In this document: piece by piece, positions 27,600 to 36,440 of the stretch | Position numbering within the stretch: the first letter of the stretch is position 1 | Layout of the letters: the number at the start of each line of letters is the position of its first letter | From: 40CM-4-68-19 sp036513415 | GTDB taxonomy: Bacteria > Myxococcota > Myxococcia > Myxococcales > 40CM-4-68-19 | DNA length: 64,000 nucleotides | NCBI GenBank assembly: GCA_036513415.1 | Contig: DATBZA010000163.1 | Location: 9,510-73,509 of the forward strand | Direction of reading: 5' to 3' | Position numbers and translations under genes: made by a program | Notes under the pieces: model-generated | Seen by the model: the letters and a program-made list of their open reading frames with translations, nothing else | Database searches by the model: none | What the model was told of the DNA's origin: nothing

Positions 27600-27890
27600 A
27601 TGGCCAGACGCTCCTCGCGACTCGACGCCTTGGTTGAGCGCTTCGCGCAAGTGCTCGTTGATCGTATCGGGGCCTCGATACCGCGAGGGACGCCGCGCGA
27701 CGGGACTGCTCCTGGTCGCGGTGGCGAGCGCGGTCGGAAACGCGACATGCGCTGCCGCTACGCGGGCTGCAAGAACCGATCAAAGGGACCTCGGTTCCGC
27801 TTCCTCTGTGAGAAGCACATGAAGCTGCCGAAGAAGAAGCAGGATGAGGTGCTGGCGAAGTGGGCGGCGAAGAACGCGAAGAGGGAGTAG
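27600..27890 (+). CDS. Small basic Cys/His-rich protein, probable zinc knuckle
   Basis: 96 residues from the ATG at 27600 (GAGGG just upstream). The C-terminal half carries a Cys/His motif, RCRYAGCKNRSKGPRFRFLC followed by EKH, consistent with a small zinc site, then a Lys/Ala helix. The N-terminal half is arginine-rich and poorly ordered. A shorter relative lies on the opposite strand at 32897. Possibly a small nucleic-acid-binding protein. Confidence 0.6.
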   Translation: MARRSSRLDALVERFAQVLVDRIGASIPRGTPRDGTAPGRGGERGRKRDMRCRYAGCKNRSKGPRFRFLCEKHMKLPKKKQDEVLAKWAAKNAKRE

Positions 27891-27908
27891 AGTTTGCTCT
27901 GCCTGTTC

Positions 27909-30032
27909 TCATGATGCTGTTCCGGTCGAGAGCAACGATTCGATCCGGATGGGAAACTCGCGCACCCTCTGGCCGGTGGCGTGGAACACCGCGTTGGCGA
28001 TCGCCGGCGCGGTGCCGACCAGCGCGATCTCCCCGAGCCCCTTGACGCCCAGCGGGTTGACGTGCGGGTCGTTCTCTTCGACGAAGAGGGCTTCCAGCGA
28101 GCCGATGTCCAGGTTCACGGGCACCAGGTAGTCCGCCATCGAGGCGTTGACGGGCCGGCCGTCGCGCCGATCGAGGACGGTCTGCTCCATCAGCGCCATC
28201 CCGATTCCGCCGACCATTCCGCCCGTGCACTGGCTGCGCGCGAGCCTTGGGTTGACGATGCGGCCGGCCCCATAGGCTCCGGCCACGCGCCTCACCCGGA
28301 CCGTGTTCAGATCGGGGTCCACCGCAACCTCCGCGAACACGGCGCCGAAGGCGTGCATGGAGAACTTCTGCCGTTCATCGCCGGGGGTGGTGGACGCTTC
28401 CGCAACGATCGTCTGTCCCTCTCCCGGCGCGCCGGCAGCCTTCTCGCGAGCCGCGAGACAGGCAGCGTGCACGGCCGAACCGACGGAGGCCATGGTCATG
28501 GAGCCGCCGTGCGGAGGCGTCGGAGGAAAATCGGAGCGTCCCAGCCGGAAGCGGATCTTCTCCGGAGGGATTCCGAGAGCGTCGGCTGCGACCTGCGTCA
28601 TCGAGGTATAGGTGCCGGGCCCCATGTCGCTGGCAGCCGTCTCGACTTCGGCGGTTCCATCAGGCAGGAGGCGTACCCGCGCGCTCGCCGGGCTGCGGTT
28701 GGTCGGATAGGTGGCCGTCGCCATGCCCCAACCGATCAGAAGCCGGCCGTCCCGCATGGACCGCGGGCGCGGATCGCGGCGCTTCCATCCGAACCGCTCG
28801 GATCCGAGCTCGCAGCACGCGCGCAACGAGCGGCTGGAGAACGGCAGGCCGTCGTGTTCGTTGGTTGCCGTGTCATTGCGCAGGCGCAACTCGACCGGAT
28901 CCATCCCGAGCTTGACCGCCAACTCGTCCATCCCGCATTCCAGGGCAAAGATGCCGCTCGCCTCGCCGGGTCCGCGCATGTGGTTGGGCGTGCTGATGTC
29001 GAGCGGAGCGAGCCGGTAGCTGGTGCGCACGTCGGGGCAGGAATAGAGGAGGGTCGTCGCGGACGTCACGGCCTCGATGAATTGCTCGTAGCGCGACGTC
29101 TCGCCGGTCGCCTCGTGGATGATGGATGCGAGGCGTCCGTCCGGAGCGGCGGCGAGCGCGATGCGCTGGGTGGTGTGTGGTCGATGACCCGTCGTGTAGA
29201 ACATCTGCCGGCGGGTGAGCACGAGCTTGACCGGACGTTTCACGTGGCGTGCCGCGAGGGCCGCCAACGTCACGTGCGGCCAGGTTCGCAGGGTGGTGCC
29301 GAATCCGCCGCCGATGAAGGGGCAGATCACCAGGACCTGTTCCACTGGCAGCCCGAAGACGCCGGCGATCTCGTCCCGTTCATTGCCGACCCACTGGCTC
29401 TTGCTCCAGAGCGTCAGACGATCGCCGCTCCACGAGGCGACGGTGGCATGCGGTTCCATCGGGTTGTGGTTTTGGCGCGCAATGCCGTAGGTCACGTCGA
29501 TCCGGGTGGCGGCCTGGCTGAATGCAGCGTCGGGGTCCCCGCGCCGGGTATCGGCCTGGATCCGGCTCCCGGGCCTCCGCGCGGCTTCCGGGACGATCTT
29601 CACGGCGTCGGGCGCATCGATCCGGACGCCAGGCGGTTGCCCTTCGTACCGGATCCGCAGAGCTGCGGCGGCGTGCTCCGCCTGATCCAGCGTTTCGGCA
29701 ACCACTACCGCCACCGGCTGCCCGAAGAACCGTACCCGATCGTCCTGGAGGACATGCAGGCGTTCGCCGACGGCGGGATCGATGAAACCGCGGTGCTCGC
29801 GATAGGGGAGGCGCGGAGCATTCAGATGGCTGAGAATGGCGAGGACGCCCGGCAACCGCGCCGCCGCCGCGCTGTCGATGGCGGCGATGCGGCCGAGGCC
29901 GATGCTGCTGCCGACGATGACCGCATAGGCCTGGTTCGGCTGGTTGAACTCGGCAGCGTACTGCGCCGCGCCCGTCACCTTGGCCCGGCCGTCGACTCGG
30001 GGAAGAGGCTTTCCAACGGACCGGTCGCTCAT
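27909..30032 (-). CDS. paoC: Periplasmic-type aldehyde oxidoreductase, molybdenum subunit
   Basis: 707 residues from the ATG at 30032. Large catalytic subunit of the xanthine oxidase family (aldehyde oxidoreductase a/b hammerhead plus Mo-cofactor domains): hammerhead region from KPLPRVDGRAKVTG, then the cofactor loops GGGFGTTLRTWP and GPGEASGIFALECGMDEL, and the C-terminal VKGLGEIALVGTAPAIANAV with the catalytic Glu near the end. It binds molybdopterin cytosine dinucleotide and oxidises aldehydes. The start overlaps paoB's stop (ATGA). No maturation chaperone gene (paoD) follows. Confidence 0.93.
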   Translation of the reverse strand: MSDRSVGKPLPRVDGRAKVTGAAQYAAEFNQPNQAYAVIVGSSIGLGRIAAIDSAAAARLPGVLAILSHLNAPRLPYREHRGFIDPAVGERLHVLQDDRVRFFGQPVAVVVAETLDQAEHAAAALRIRYEGQPPGVRIDAPDAVKIVPEAARRPGSRIQADTRRGDPDAAFSQAATRIDVTYGIARQNHNPMEPHATVASWSGDRLTLWSKSQWVGNERDEIAGVFGLPVEQVLVICPFIGGGFGTTLRTWPHVTLAALAARHVKRPVKLVLTRRQMFYTTGHRPHTTQRIALAAAPDGRLASIIHEATGETSRYEQFIEAVTSATTLLYSCPDVRTSYRLAPLDISTPNHMRGPGEASGIFALECGMDELAVKLGMDPVELRLRNDTATNEHDGLPFSSRSLRACCELGSERFGWKRRDPRPRSMRDGRLLIGWGMATATYPTNRSPASARVRLLPDGTAEVETAASDMGPGTYTSMTQVAADALGIPPEKIRFRLGRSDFPPTPPHGGSMTMASVGSAVHAACLAAREKAAGAPGEGQTIVAEASTTPGDERQKFSMHAFGAVFAEVAVDPDLNTVRVRRVAGAYGAGRIVNPRLARSQCTGGMVGGIGMALMEQTVLDRRDGRPVNASMADYLVPVNLDIGSLEALFVEENDPHVNPLGVKGLGEIALVGTAPAIANAVFHATGQRVREFPIRIESLLSTGTAS

Positions 30033-31006
30033 GTCGCTTCTCCCACCATCTCCAAGGCACGGATGACCGTCCGCCGCAGCAACTCGACCTTGTAGCGGTT
30101 GCCCGACAAGGGCTTCACACCCTCGATCGCGCGTTCGGCGGCCTTCTGCCACGTGGTCCGGTCCGGCCTCTGACCAGCGAGAGCCGCTTCCGACCCGCGC
30201 ATGCGCCAGGGCTTCGTGCCGACGCCGCCGGCGGCAACGCGCGCGCTGCGGATCACGCCGTCGTCGACGTCGAGCGCGGCCGCAACCGAGACGAGCGCGA
30301 ACTCGTAGGACGCGCGATCGCGCACTTTGAGGTAACGCGCTCGCTTGGCGTACGCGCCGCTCGGGACCTCGACTGCAGTGATCAGCTCGCCAGGGTGCAA
30401 CGTATGTTCGAGATGAGGCGTCTCGCCCGGGAGGCGATAGAGGTCTTCGACGGGGAACTGGCGCTCTCCACGCGGGCCGCGCGTGCGCACCATTGCACCG
30501 AGGGCGACCAGTGCGACCGCCAGATCCGAGGGGTGGGTGGCGACGCATCGATCGCTGGTGCCGAGGATCGCGTGAGTGGTGTTGACGCCGTCGATGGCGG
30601 CGCATCCCGAGCCGGGCTCGCGCTTGTTGCAGCGCGCGTCCAGGCTGCGGAAATACGGGCAGCGGACCCGCTGGAGGAGGTTGCCGCCGATCGAGGCCAT
30701 GTTGCGGATCTGCGGCGACGCGCCCTCCAGCAGGGCTTCGACGATCAACGGTTGCGCCCGCGCCGCGTCCGGATGGCTGGCGACCTCGGACATGCGGGCG
30801 AGCGCGCCGATCACGAGGGTGTCGCCCTTCCACCGGATGTCCCGCAGCGGGAGCCGGTTGATGTCGATCAGCTTCTGCGGCCGTTCCACCTCTTCGCGCA
30901 TCAGGTCGATGAGGGTGGTACCGCCGGCGACGAAGCGGCCACCGGCGGCGGCGCCGGCGATCGCTTCCTGCTCGCTCCGCGCCGTCTGGAAGGAGAAGGG
31001 GAACAT
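30029..31006 (-). CDS. paoB: Aldehyde oxidoreductase FAD subunit
   Basis: 325 residues, equal to PaoB/YagS length. FAD-binding domain of the molybdopterin-dehydrogenase type (GRFVAGGTTLIDLMRE, then SPQIRNMASIGGNLLQRVRC) and a C-terminal CO-dehydrogenase flavoprotein domain. The cysteine-containing loop between ASIGGNLL and AAIDGVNTTHAILG could carry a [4Fe-4S] cluster, as in E. coli PaoB. Starts 3 bp after the paoA stop and overlaps paoC. Confidence 0.93.
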   Translation of the reverse strand: MFPFSFQTARSEQEAIAGAAAGGRFVAGGTTLIDLMREEVERPQKLIDINRLPLRDIRWKGDTLVIGALARMSEVASHPDAARAQPLIVEALLEGASPQIRNMASIGGNLLQRVRCPYFRSLDARCNKREPGSGCAAIDGVNTTHAILGTSDRCVATHPSDLAVALVALGAMVRTRGPRGERQFPVEDLYRLPGETPHLEHTLHPGELITAVEVPSGAYAKRARYLKVRDRASYEFALVSVAAALDVDDGVIRSARVAAGGVGTKPWRMRGSEAALAGQRPDRTTWQKAAERAIEGVKPLSGNRYKVELLRRTVIRALEMVGEAT

Positions 31007-31009
31007 GAT

Positions 31010-31477
31010 TCAGCTCTCCTTCGCGGCCGCGGCGATCGCGGCGACGATCCCCGGGTAGGCGCCGCAGCGGCAGATGTTGCCGCTCATCCAGTTCCTGATC
31101 TCGTCCGGCGAGCCCGCGTGACGTTCCGCGATGCAGGCGACGCCCGAGAGGATCTGCCCGGGCGTGCAGTAGCCGCACTGGAACGCGTCGTTCTCGATGA
31201 ACGCTGCCTGCACGGGATGGAGCGTGTCGCCGGCCGCAAGCCCCTCGATCGTGGTGACCTTCGCCCCCTCGTGCATCACCGCGAGCGTCAGGCAGGAGTT
31301 GATCCGCCTTCCGTCGACCAGGACCGTGCACGCGCCGCAAGCGCCTTGGTTGCACCCTTTCTTGGTTCCGGTCAGGCCCAGATGCTCGCGCAAGGCGTCG
31401 AGGAGCGAGGTGCGCGGATCCAACTCCAGGCGCTGCGGACGACCATTGACGATCAACTCGACCTTTGAGGTTGTCAT
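31010..31477 (-). CDS. paoA: Aldehyde oxidoreductase [2Fe-2S] subunit, N-terminal leader broken
   Basis: 155 residues from the ATG at 31477. Two [2Fe-2S] domains: ferredoxin-like (GCNQGACGACTVLVDGRR, later Cys in INSCL) and helical (FQCGYCTPGQI, NICRCGAYPGI). The open frame runs upstream of the ATG with a degraded Tat-like leader (RDLLKLGASAFTVPLVV): in PaoA-type proteins the pattern is TRRDLIK or RRDFLK, but here it reads DDDRDLLK and has no start codon before the transaldolase stop. Thus either a cytosolic short form is made from 31477, or the leader was lost by a recombination at about 31584. Confidence 0.88.
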   Translation of the reverse strand: MTTSKVELIVNGRPQRLELDPRTSLLDALREHLGLTGTKKGCNQGACGACTVLVDGRRINSCLTLAVMHEGAKVTTIEGLAAGDTLHPVQAAFIENDAFQCGYCTPGQILSGVACIAERHAGSPDEIRNWMSGNICRCGAYPGIVAAIAAAAKES

Positions 31478-31581
31478 GGCGGCTGAGGGTTTCCTCCCGG
31501 TCGACGCGTTGGCCGGCCCCACGACGAGCGGGACCGTGAATGCTGACGCACCGAGCTTGAGAAGGTCGCGGTCGTCGTCGA

Positions 31582-32739
31582 CTACTGCAGCCTGAATGCA
31601 GCGCCCAGCCCGGCGCCCATCTCCTCCGCCGTGATGCGGCCGTCGCCGTTCACGTCCAGCGCGTCGAAGACCTCGTCGGTCCCGCCCCACTCCTCGCGGG
31701 TGATGAAGCCGTCGCCGTCGAGATCGAAGACGCGGAACAGATCGCGCGTGGCATTGGAGGTGTCGCCCTTCATCTTCTCCATCAGCAGGCTCTCCAGCGC
31801 CGCCTGGGCCTTGGCGAAGCCCTCGATGCCCTCGGCCAGCTTCTCCTTCGCCATCCGATCCTTCTCGTGCATCTCGCGGAAGATGCTCTCGTTCATCTGC
31901 TGGCGCGGGATGTTCATCAGCTGCGCCGCCTTGGGATCGAGCTTGCGCTTCAGCTCGCCGCCGAGGCTGGCCAATTCCGCGAGCAGCTTGGGCGCGATGG
32001 TCAGCAGATCGCACCCGGCCAGCCCGAGGATCTCGCCCACGTTGCGGAACGAGGCGCCCATCACCTCGGTCTTGTGGCCGTGCCTCTTGAAATAGTTGTA
32101 GATGCGCGTCACCGAAACGACGCCCGGATCCTCCTCGGGCGCATACTCGGTCCTGCCGGTGTCCTTGAGGTACCAGTCGAGGATGCGACCCACGAAGGGC
32201 GAGATGAGCGTCACGCCCGCTTCCGCGCAGGCGATCGCCTGGTGCATGCCGAAGAGCAGCGTCAGGTTGCAGTGGATGCCTTCCTTCTCCAGGACCTCCG
32301 CGGCGCGGATGCCCTCCCAGGTGGAGGCGATCTTGATGAGGATCCGCTCGCGCTTTGCGCCGGCGGTCTCGTAGAGCTTCATGAGGAAGCGCGCCTTCTC
32401 TAGCGTCTTCGCCGTATCGTGCGAGAGGCGCGCGTCCACCTCGGTGGAGACGCGGCCGGGCACGATCTGGAGAATGCGCAGGCCGAATTCCACCGCCAGC
32501 CGATCGACCGCGAGCTTGACGATGTCCTCGCGGAGCGCGCCCTTGCCGCACTCGCGCCGCGCCCAGTCCAGCGCGGTGCGCACCACGTCCTGGTATTCGG
32601 GCATCTGCGCGGCGGCGGTGATGAGCGAAGGATTGGTGGTGGCGTCGCGGGGCGTGAACTTACGGATGGAGTGGATGTCGCCCGTGTCAGCGACGACCAC
32701 GGTGATCTGCTTCAGCTGCTCGAGGAGCGAGGTGGGCAT
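31582..32739 (-). CDS. tal: Transaldolase fused to two EF-hands
   Basis: 385 residues from the ATG at 32739. The first 315 or so are a TalB-type (class I) transaldolase: TNPSLITAA, the Schiff-base Lys in ILIKIASTWEGI, and FVGRILDWY. Reaction: transfer of dihydroxyacetone between sedoheptulose-7-P and glyceraldehyde-3-P. The last 60 residues carry two canonical calcium loops, DLDGDGFITREE and DVNGDGRITAEE, separated by a short linker. TalB is about 317 residues, so this is a true C-terminal extension; similar fusions are known in some bacteria. Calcium regulation is only an inference. Confidence 0.92.
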   Translation of the reverse strand: MPTSLLEQLKQITVVVADTGDIHSIRKFTPRDATTNPSLITAAAQMPEYQDVVRTALDWARRECGKGALREDIVKLAVDRLAVEFGLRILQIVPGRVSTEVDARLSHDTAKTLEKARFLMKLYETAGAKRERILIKIASTWEGIRAAEVLEKEGIHCNLTLLFGMHQAIACAEAGVTLISPFVGRILDWYLKDTGRTEYAPEEDPGVVSVTRIYNYFKRHGHKTEVMGASFRNVGEILGLAGCDLLTIAPKLLAELASLGGELKRKLDPKAAQLMNIPRQQMNESIFREMHEKDRMAKEKLAEGIEGFAKAQAALESLLMEKMKGDTSNATRDLFRVFDLDGDGFITREEWGGTDEVFDALDVNGDGRITAEEMGAGLGAAFRLQ

Positions 32740-32896
32740 GGGGGTCTCCCTCCAGATGCCAGGTACATTACAAGGGACCACCGCCAATGACCAACGTGCA
32801 CGAAATGCAGGAGGGGCCCGGAGGAGAATGTGGATTCCCGGAGGCACCGCCGTCGGCTGGCCGTGGCGATGTACGACGGACACGACGGGTCCGGCT

Positions 32897-33016
32897 TCAG
32901 GTCCCTCTGCGTCGACCGGCAGCCTTCCAGCGCTCGCGTGCCTCGCGCTGCTCCTTCGCCGACAGCTGCGATCGGTGCTTGTCGCAGATGTATCCGAACC
33001 GCGGACCCCGCGACAT
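32897..33016 (-). pseudogene. Short relative of the zinc-knuckle protein, probable relic
   Basis: 39 codons from an ATG at 33016 encode SRGPRFGYICDKHRSQLSAK and an Arg/Glu-rich helix, the same pattern as the C-terminal half of the protein at 27600. Codons just before the ATG (RCKI) extend the match, with an in-frame stop a few codons further up. It lacks the N-terminal half. Either a tiny protein or a truncated paralogue. The rest of 32740-33071 shows no other gene. Confidence 0.45.
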
Positions 33017-33071
33017 GATCTTGCACCTTGAGATGGTGGGTCAACGTTCTTCGTAATGCGGGTCGTCGATC

Positions 33072-34415
33072 CTAGAACGCCTCGTTGAAGCTGAGGTAGA
33101 AGCCGTGCTGTCCTAGCTTGCCCACGCCGTAGTCGAGGCAGAGGTTCGAGCGCGTCTCGCTCACGATGAGCAGCCGGAGCCCGCCCGTCACCGCCGGATA
33201 CCAGTACCGGAAGCGCGGGTTGTCCGTCAGGATTCCACCCACGTCCGAATCACTCACGGAGTGGACGTTTACCCCGGCGACTGCGCCCAGCCATTGCCAG
33301 ATGGTGAATCGGAACTCCGCTTCACCGTAGAGGAGCGATTTCCCGATGTGGCGGCCCTGGATGTAGCCCCGGCCGGCGCGCTCGTTGGGATCGCTGCCGT
33401 TCGAGGCGAGCTCGAGGTACGGCACGTGCCCGAAGGTGAACGACCCGTACGTCCAGAGCGCGAGCACCAGCCACGGCGCGAACTGATGGTAGGTCCGCAG
33501 ATCGAGGTACGCGTTGTGCCAGGTGGTGCCGCTCCCGAGCCAGGTCGGGAAGAAGGTGTAGTTGAAGTCCGCGACGATCCCGCGCGTCGGGTAGACCGGG
33601 CTGTCGCGGGTGTCCCAGACAAGGGATAGCGCCGGGCCGGAGTTCAGCGAAGTCGATCCGGTGCCGTAGGGATACGTCGAGAAGTCGGTCGGCTGACCGC
33701 TCGCGCTGCCGCCGTTGCTCACCTTGAAGTACCAGTCGAAGCTGTAGCCCGCTCCTGCGTAGAGGTTTCCGAACAGCCGCCGGCTGACCAGCTCGTACAG
33801 GCGGACGAGTTGGTAGTCCATGGTCGATTTCGCGGACTCCGGGGTGTTTCCGCCGATGCCCCAGGTCGGGCTCGGCCACTTTGTCCAGCGCGCCATGCCC
33901 GTGAGGCCCCAATCGTCGCCGGCGAACCGGATGTCATGCCGGTTGGTCAGCGCGTACTGCGACTGGGTGGTGAGGGTGAAGCTGAGCGAGTACGTCGAGA
34001 GGCTCGTGGTCTCCGGCTCGCCGTGCTGGGTCGTTCCCGCGGCGGCGACGCCGAATCCCACGCCGGTGACCGGGCTCGAGGACACGAACGGTATAATGGT
34101 GAGGTGGCGCTTGGCCGGCTTCTTCTCAGCGTCTCCGGGAGGAGGGGGCTTCTTGAGCCCCAGCAGCTCACCGAGCCAGGTCGGGAGGTCCTTCGTGGCC
34201 GCCCCGACGCCGCGCTCGGATGGTCGGGCGACCTCGATCCGGCCCGCCGCTACCGAACCTTTGCCGGCCGCCACCGTTCCGGTCGAACCGGGCAGGGCGA
34301 CTTCCGGCACAGATGACTGATCGTCACTGGCCGCCGCCTGCGCGGTGCCCTCCTCCGCGGCGGTGGCCGCTGATGCCACGAGCAATAGGGTGACCAGCCA
34401 GCCTGCGCTCCTCAT
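33072..34415 (-). CDS. Outer-membrane beta-barrel protein (surface-antigen/Omp85-like)
   Basis: 447 residues from the ATG at 34415; the longer frame is a shadow. A signal peptide (about 1-20), a low-complexity Ala/Gly/Ser region and a proline-rich linker (to about residue 105) precede a beta-barrel that starts at HLTIIPFVSSSPVTGVGFGV. That start, the VWDTRDSPVYPTRGIVADFN strand and a terminal aromatic residue (FNEAF) match BamA/surface-antigen barrels. No POTRA domains are visible. Located in the outer membrane; role unknown. Confidence 0.8.
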   Translation of the reverse strand: MRSAGWLVTLLLVASAATAAEEGTAQAAASDDQSSVPEVALPGSTGTVAAGKGSVAAGRIEVARPSERGVGAATKDLPTWLGELLGLKKPPPPGDAEKKPAKRHLTIIPFVSSSPVTGVGFGVAAAGTTQHGEPETTSLSTYSLSFTLTTQSQYALTNRHDIRFAGDDWGLTGMARWTKWPSPTWGIGGNTPESAKSTMDYQLVRLYELVSRRLFGNLYAGAGYSFDWYFKVSNGGSASGQPTDFSTYPYGTGSTSLNSGPALSLVWDTRDSPVYPTRGIVADFNYTFFPTWLGSGTTWHNAYLDLRTYHQFAPWLVLALWTYGSFTFGHVPYLELASNGSDPNERAGRGYIQGRHIGKSLLYGEAEFRFTIWQWLGAVAGVNVHSVSDSDVGGILTDNPRFRYWYPAVTGGLRLLIVSETRSNLCLDYGVGKLGQHGFYLSFNEAF

Positions 34416-34544
34416 GTTTCTTCTCTGCGCGGCCCATCTGCTTGATAGCACGGTTCGGGATGATGGAACGCGCCATCGCCGGTTGTGAAGGGCGCTCCGC
34501 TGCCCGCGCGCCGGGGCCGTGCGCATTCTCTTGCGGAGGTGGAC

Positions 34545-34811
34545 ATGCCTGAACGAAAGACGATCCGGAGAGCAAGAAAGGACCTGCGCGAGGGCAAGAG
34601 CCCCTCCACCGCCGCCGGCGAGTTCGTTCGCGAGGAGATGGAGCACATCGGTGAGGGCAAGCACGCCGCCCGGTCGGCCAAGCAGGCCATTGCCATCGGG
34701 CTCTCCAAGGCGCGGCGCGCGGGCGTTCCGCTCAAGCCGCACACGGGCGAGGCGCGCACGCGGCGGGCGACACAGCGCGCGTACGAAGTGGGGAAGGGCA
34801 GGCGCAATTAA
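34545..34811 (+). CDS. DUF6496-like small basic protein
   Basis: 88 residues from the ATG at 34545, with a strong ribosome binding site (GGAGGTGG). Predicted helical and basic; EFVREEMEHIGEGKHAARSA and QAIAIGLSKARRAGV are hallmarks of the DUF6496 family of small proteins, often associated with plasmid or stress contexts. Function unknown. Confidence 0.75.
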   Translation: MPERKTIRRARKDLREGKSPSTAAGEFVREEMEHIGEGKHAARSAKQAIAIGLSKARRAGVPLKPHTGEARTRRATQRAYEVGKGRRN

Positions 34812-34932
34812 TTCGGGGACCGGTCACGTGTTCAGCATGCTCTAGCGGGGCGCCGTAGTCGCGCACTCAGCTGGGAATACTTCCGGCCCGACGTGGAAGT
34901 AGCTGTAGCCCTGATTCAATGCGGCGGCTGCC

Positions 34933-35139
34933 GTGCGGCGTGGACTGGCGTTGTATCAGTTAGACATGGCATGCTTCGCTGCCGGAAGGAGGGGTCGTGA
35001 GGTGCGGCGAGTGGACGGAAACCCGCATTACCCGTCCTACGACCTCATCCTGATCATGATCGTGCCGGTCATCGCGATGGCCATCGCGCTCGAGCGGTAC
35101 ATCGCGCGCGGCCTGCTCGTCGGGGCGGTCAAGGGATGA
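34933..35139 (+). pseudogene. Tail of a sugar ABC transporter permease
   Basis: Only the C-terminal 40 or so residues are recognisable: one membrane helix (LILIMIVPVIAMAIALERY) followed by IARGLLVGAVKG, the usual end of MalG-type carbohydrate ABC permeases. The upstream part of the frame (34933-35000) does not look like a permease and has no binding protein or partner permease before it. The stop overlaps the start of the fuconate dehydratase gene (ATGA), showing it was once cotranscribed with the fucose genes. The 5' portion of the operon has been lost at a junction near 35000. Confidence 0.75.
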
Positions 35140-36440
35140 GCGGGTCGAGGATCACGTCGCTCGCGGCGCTCGACGTCCGCTTCCCTACCTCACGGACGCT
35201 CGCGGGATCGGACGCCATGAACACCGCGCCGGACTACTCGGCGACGTACGTGGTCCTGCGCACCGACCGCGGCGACGGGCTCGCCGGCCACGGGCTCACG
35301 TTCACGACCGGGCGCGGGAACGAGGTCGTCGTGGCCGCCGCCAACGCGCTCCGGCCGCTCATCGTCGGCAGGACGCTCGAGGAGATCGCGCGCGACATGG
35401 GCGCGTTCTGGCGCGACATCACCGGCGACAGCCAGCTCCGCTGGATCGGCCCGGACAAGGGCGCGATGCATCTGGCGACCGCGGCCGTCGTGAACGCGGT
35501 GTGGGATCTCTGGGCGAAGGCCGAGGGAAAGCCGGTGTGGAAGCTCCTCGTCGACATGACGCCGGCCGAGCTCGTGCGGTGCGTCGCGTTCCGGTACATC
35601 ACCGATGCGATCACGCCCGACGAGGCGCTCGAGATCCTGCGGCGGCTCGAGCCGACCAAGCGCGAGCGCGAGGCCGAGATGCGACGCACCGGTTTCCCCG
35701 CGTACACGACCTCCGCGGGGTGGCTCGGCTACTCGGACGAGAAGCTACGCGCGCTCTGCCGCGAGGCGGTGAACCAAGGCTGGACCCACGTGAAGATGAA
35801 GGTCGGCCGGGACATCGAGGACGACATGCGGCGCGCGCGCATCGCCCGCGAGGTCCTGGGACGCGAGCGCAGGCTCATGATGGACGCGAACCAGGTCTGG
35901 GACGTCGGCGAGGCCATCGCGAACACCAAGCGCCTGGCCGAGTTCGATCCCTACTGGATGGAAGAGCCGACGAGCCCCGACGACGTGCTCGGCCACGCCG
36001 CCATCGCGAAGGCCGTCGCGCCGATCCGCGTGGCCACCGGCGAGCACTGCCAGAACCGCGTGATCTTCAAGCAGCTTCTGCAGGCGAAGGCGATCGGCTT
36101 CTGCCAGGTCGACGCGTGCCGCCTCGGCGGAGTGAACGAGGTGCTCGCTGTGCTGCTGATGGCCGCGAAGTTCGGCGTGCCGGTCTGCCCGCATGCCGGA
36201 GGCGTCGGGCTGTGCGAGTACGTGCAGCACATCTCGCTCGTCGACTACATCGCGGTGTCCGGATCGCTGGAGGACCGCGTGCTCGAGTACGTCGATCATC
36301 TCCACGAGCACTTCGTCGACCCGGTTACGATCAAAGGCGGGCGCTACATGCCGCCCTTGAACCCCGGCTACAGCATCGAGATGAAGGCGGAGTCGCTCCG
36401 CGAGTACGCGTTCCCGGAAGGTGCGGCGTGGCGCTCGTAG
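35136..36440 (+). CDS. fucD: L-fuconate dehydratase (enolase superfamily)
   Basis: 434 residues. Mandelate-racemase/enolase fold of the FucD family: KMKVG supplies the catalytic Lys, metal ligands are in MMDANQVWD, WMEEPTSPD and ATGEHCQNR, and the general-acid His is in CPHAGGVGLCEY. It dehydrates L-fuconate to 2-keto-3-deoxy-L-fuconate. First intact gene of a compact operon with fuconolactonase, mutarotase and SDR; starts by ATGA overlap with the permease relic and overlaps the next gene by 13 bp. Confidence 0.93.
   Translation: MSGSRITSLAALDVRFPTSRTLAGSDAMNTAPDYSATYVVLRTDRGDGLAGHGLTFTTGRGNEVVVAAANALRPLIVGRTLEEIARDMGAFWRDITGDSQLRWIGPDKGAMHLATAAVVNAVWDLWAKAEGKPVWKLLVDMTPAELVRCVAFRYITDAITPDEALEILRRLEPTKREREAEMRRTGFPAYTTSAGWLGYSDEKLRALCREAVNQGWTHVKMKVGRDIEDDMRRARIAREVLGRERRLMMDANQVWDVGEAIANTKRLAEFDPYWMEEPTSPDDVLGHAAIAKAVAPIRVATGEHCQNRVIFKQLLQAKAIGFCQVDACRLGGVNEVLAVLLMAAKFGVPVCPHAGGVGLCEYVQHISLVDYIAVSGSLEDRVLEYVDHLHEHFVDPVTIKGGRYMPPLNPGYSIEMKAESLREYAFPEGAAWRS

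Noticed and set aside
27909..31355. 1148-residue open frame reaching past the paoC start
   Set aside because: The part upstream of 30032 is out of frame with paoB and paoA, which are real; only the last 707 codons are coding.
33072..34742. Longer start for the barrel protein
   Set aside because: Residues upstream of 34415 lack signal peptide character and overlap a real opposite-strand gene at 34545.
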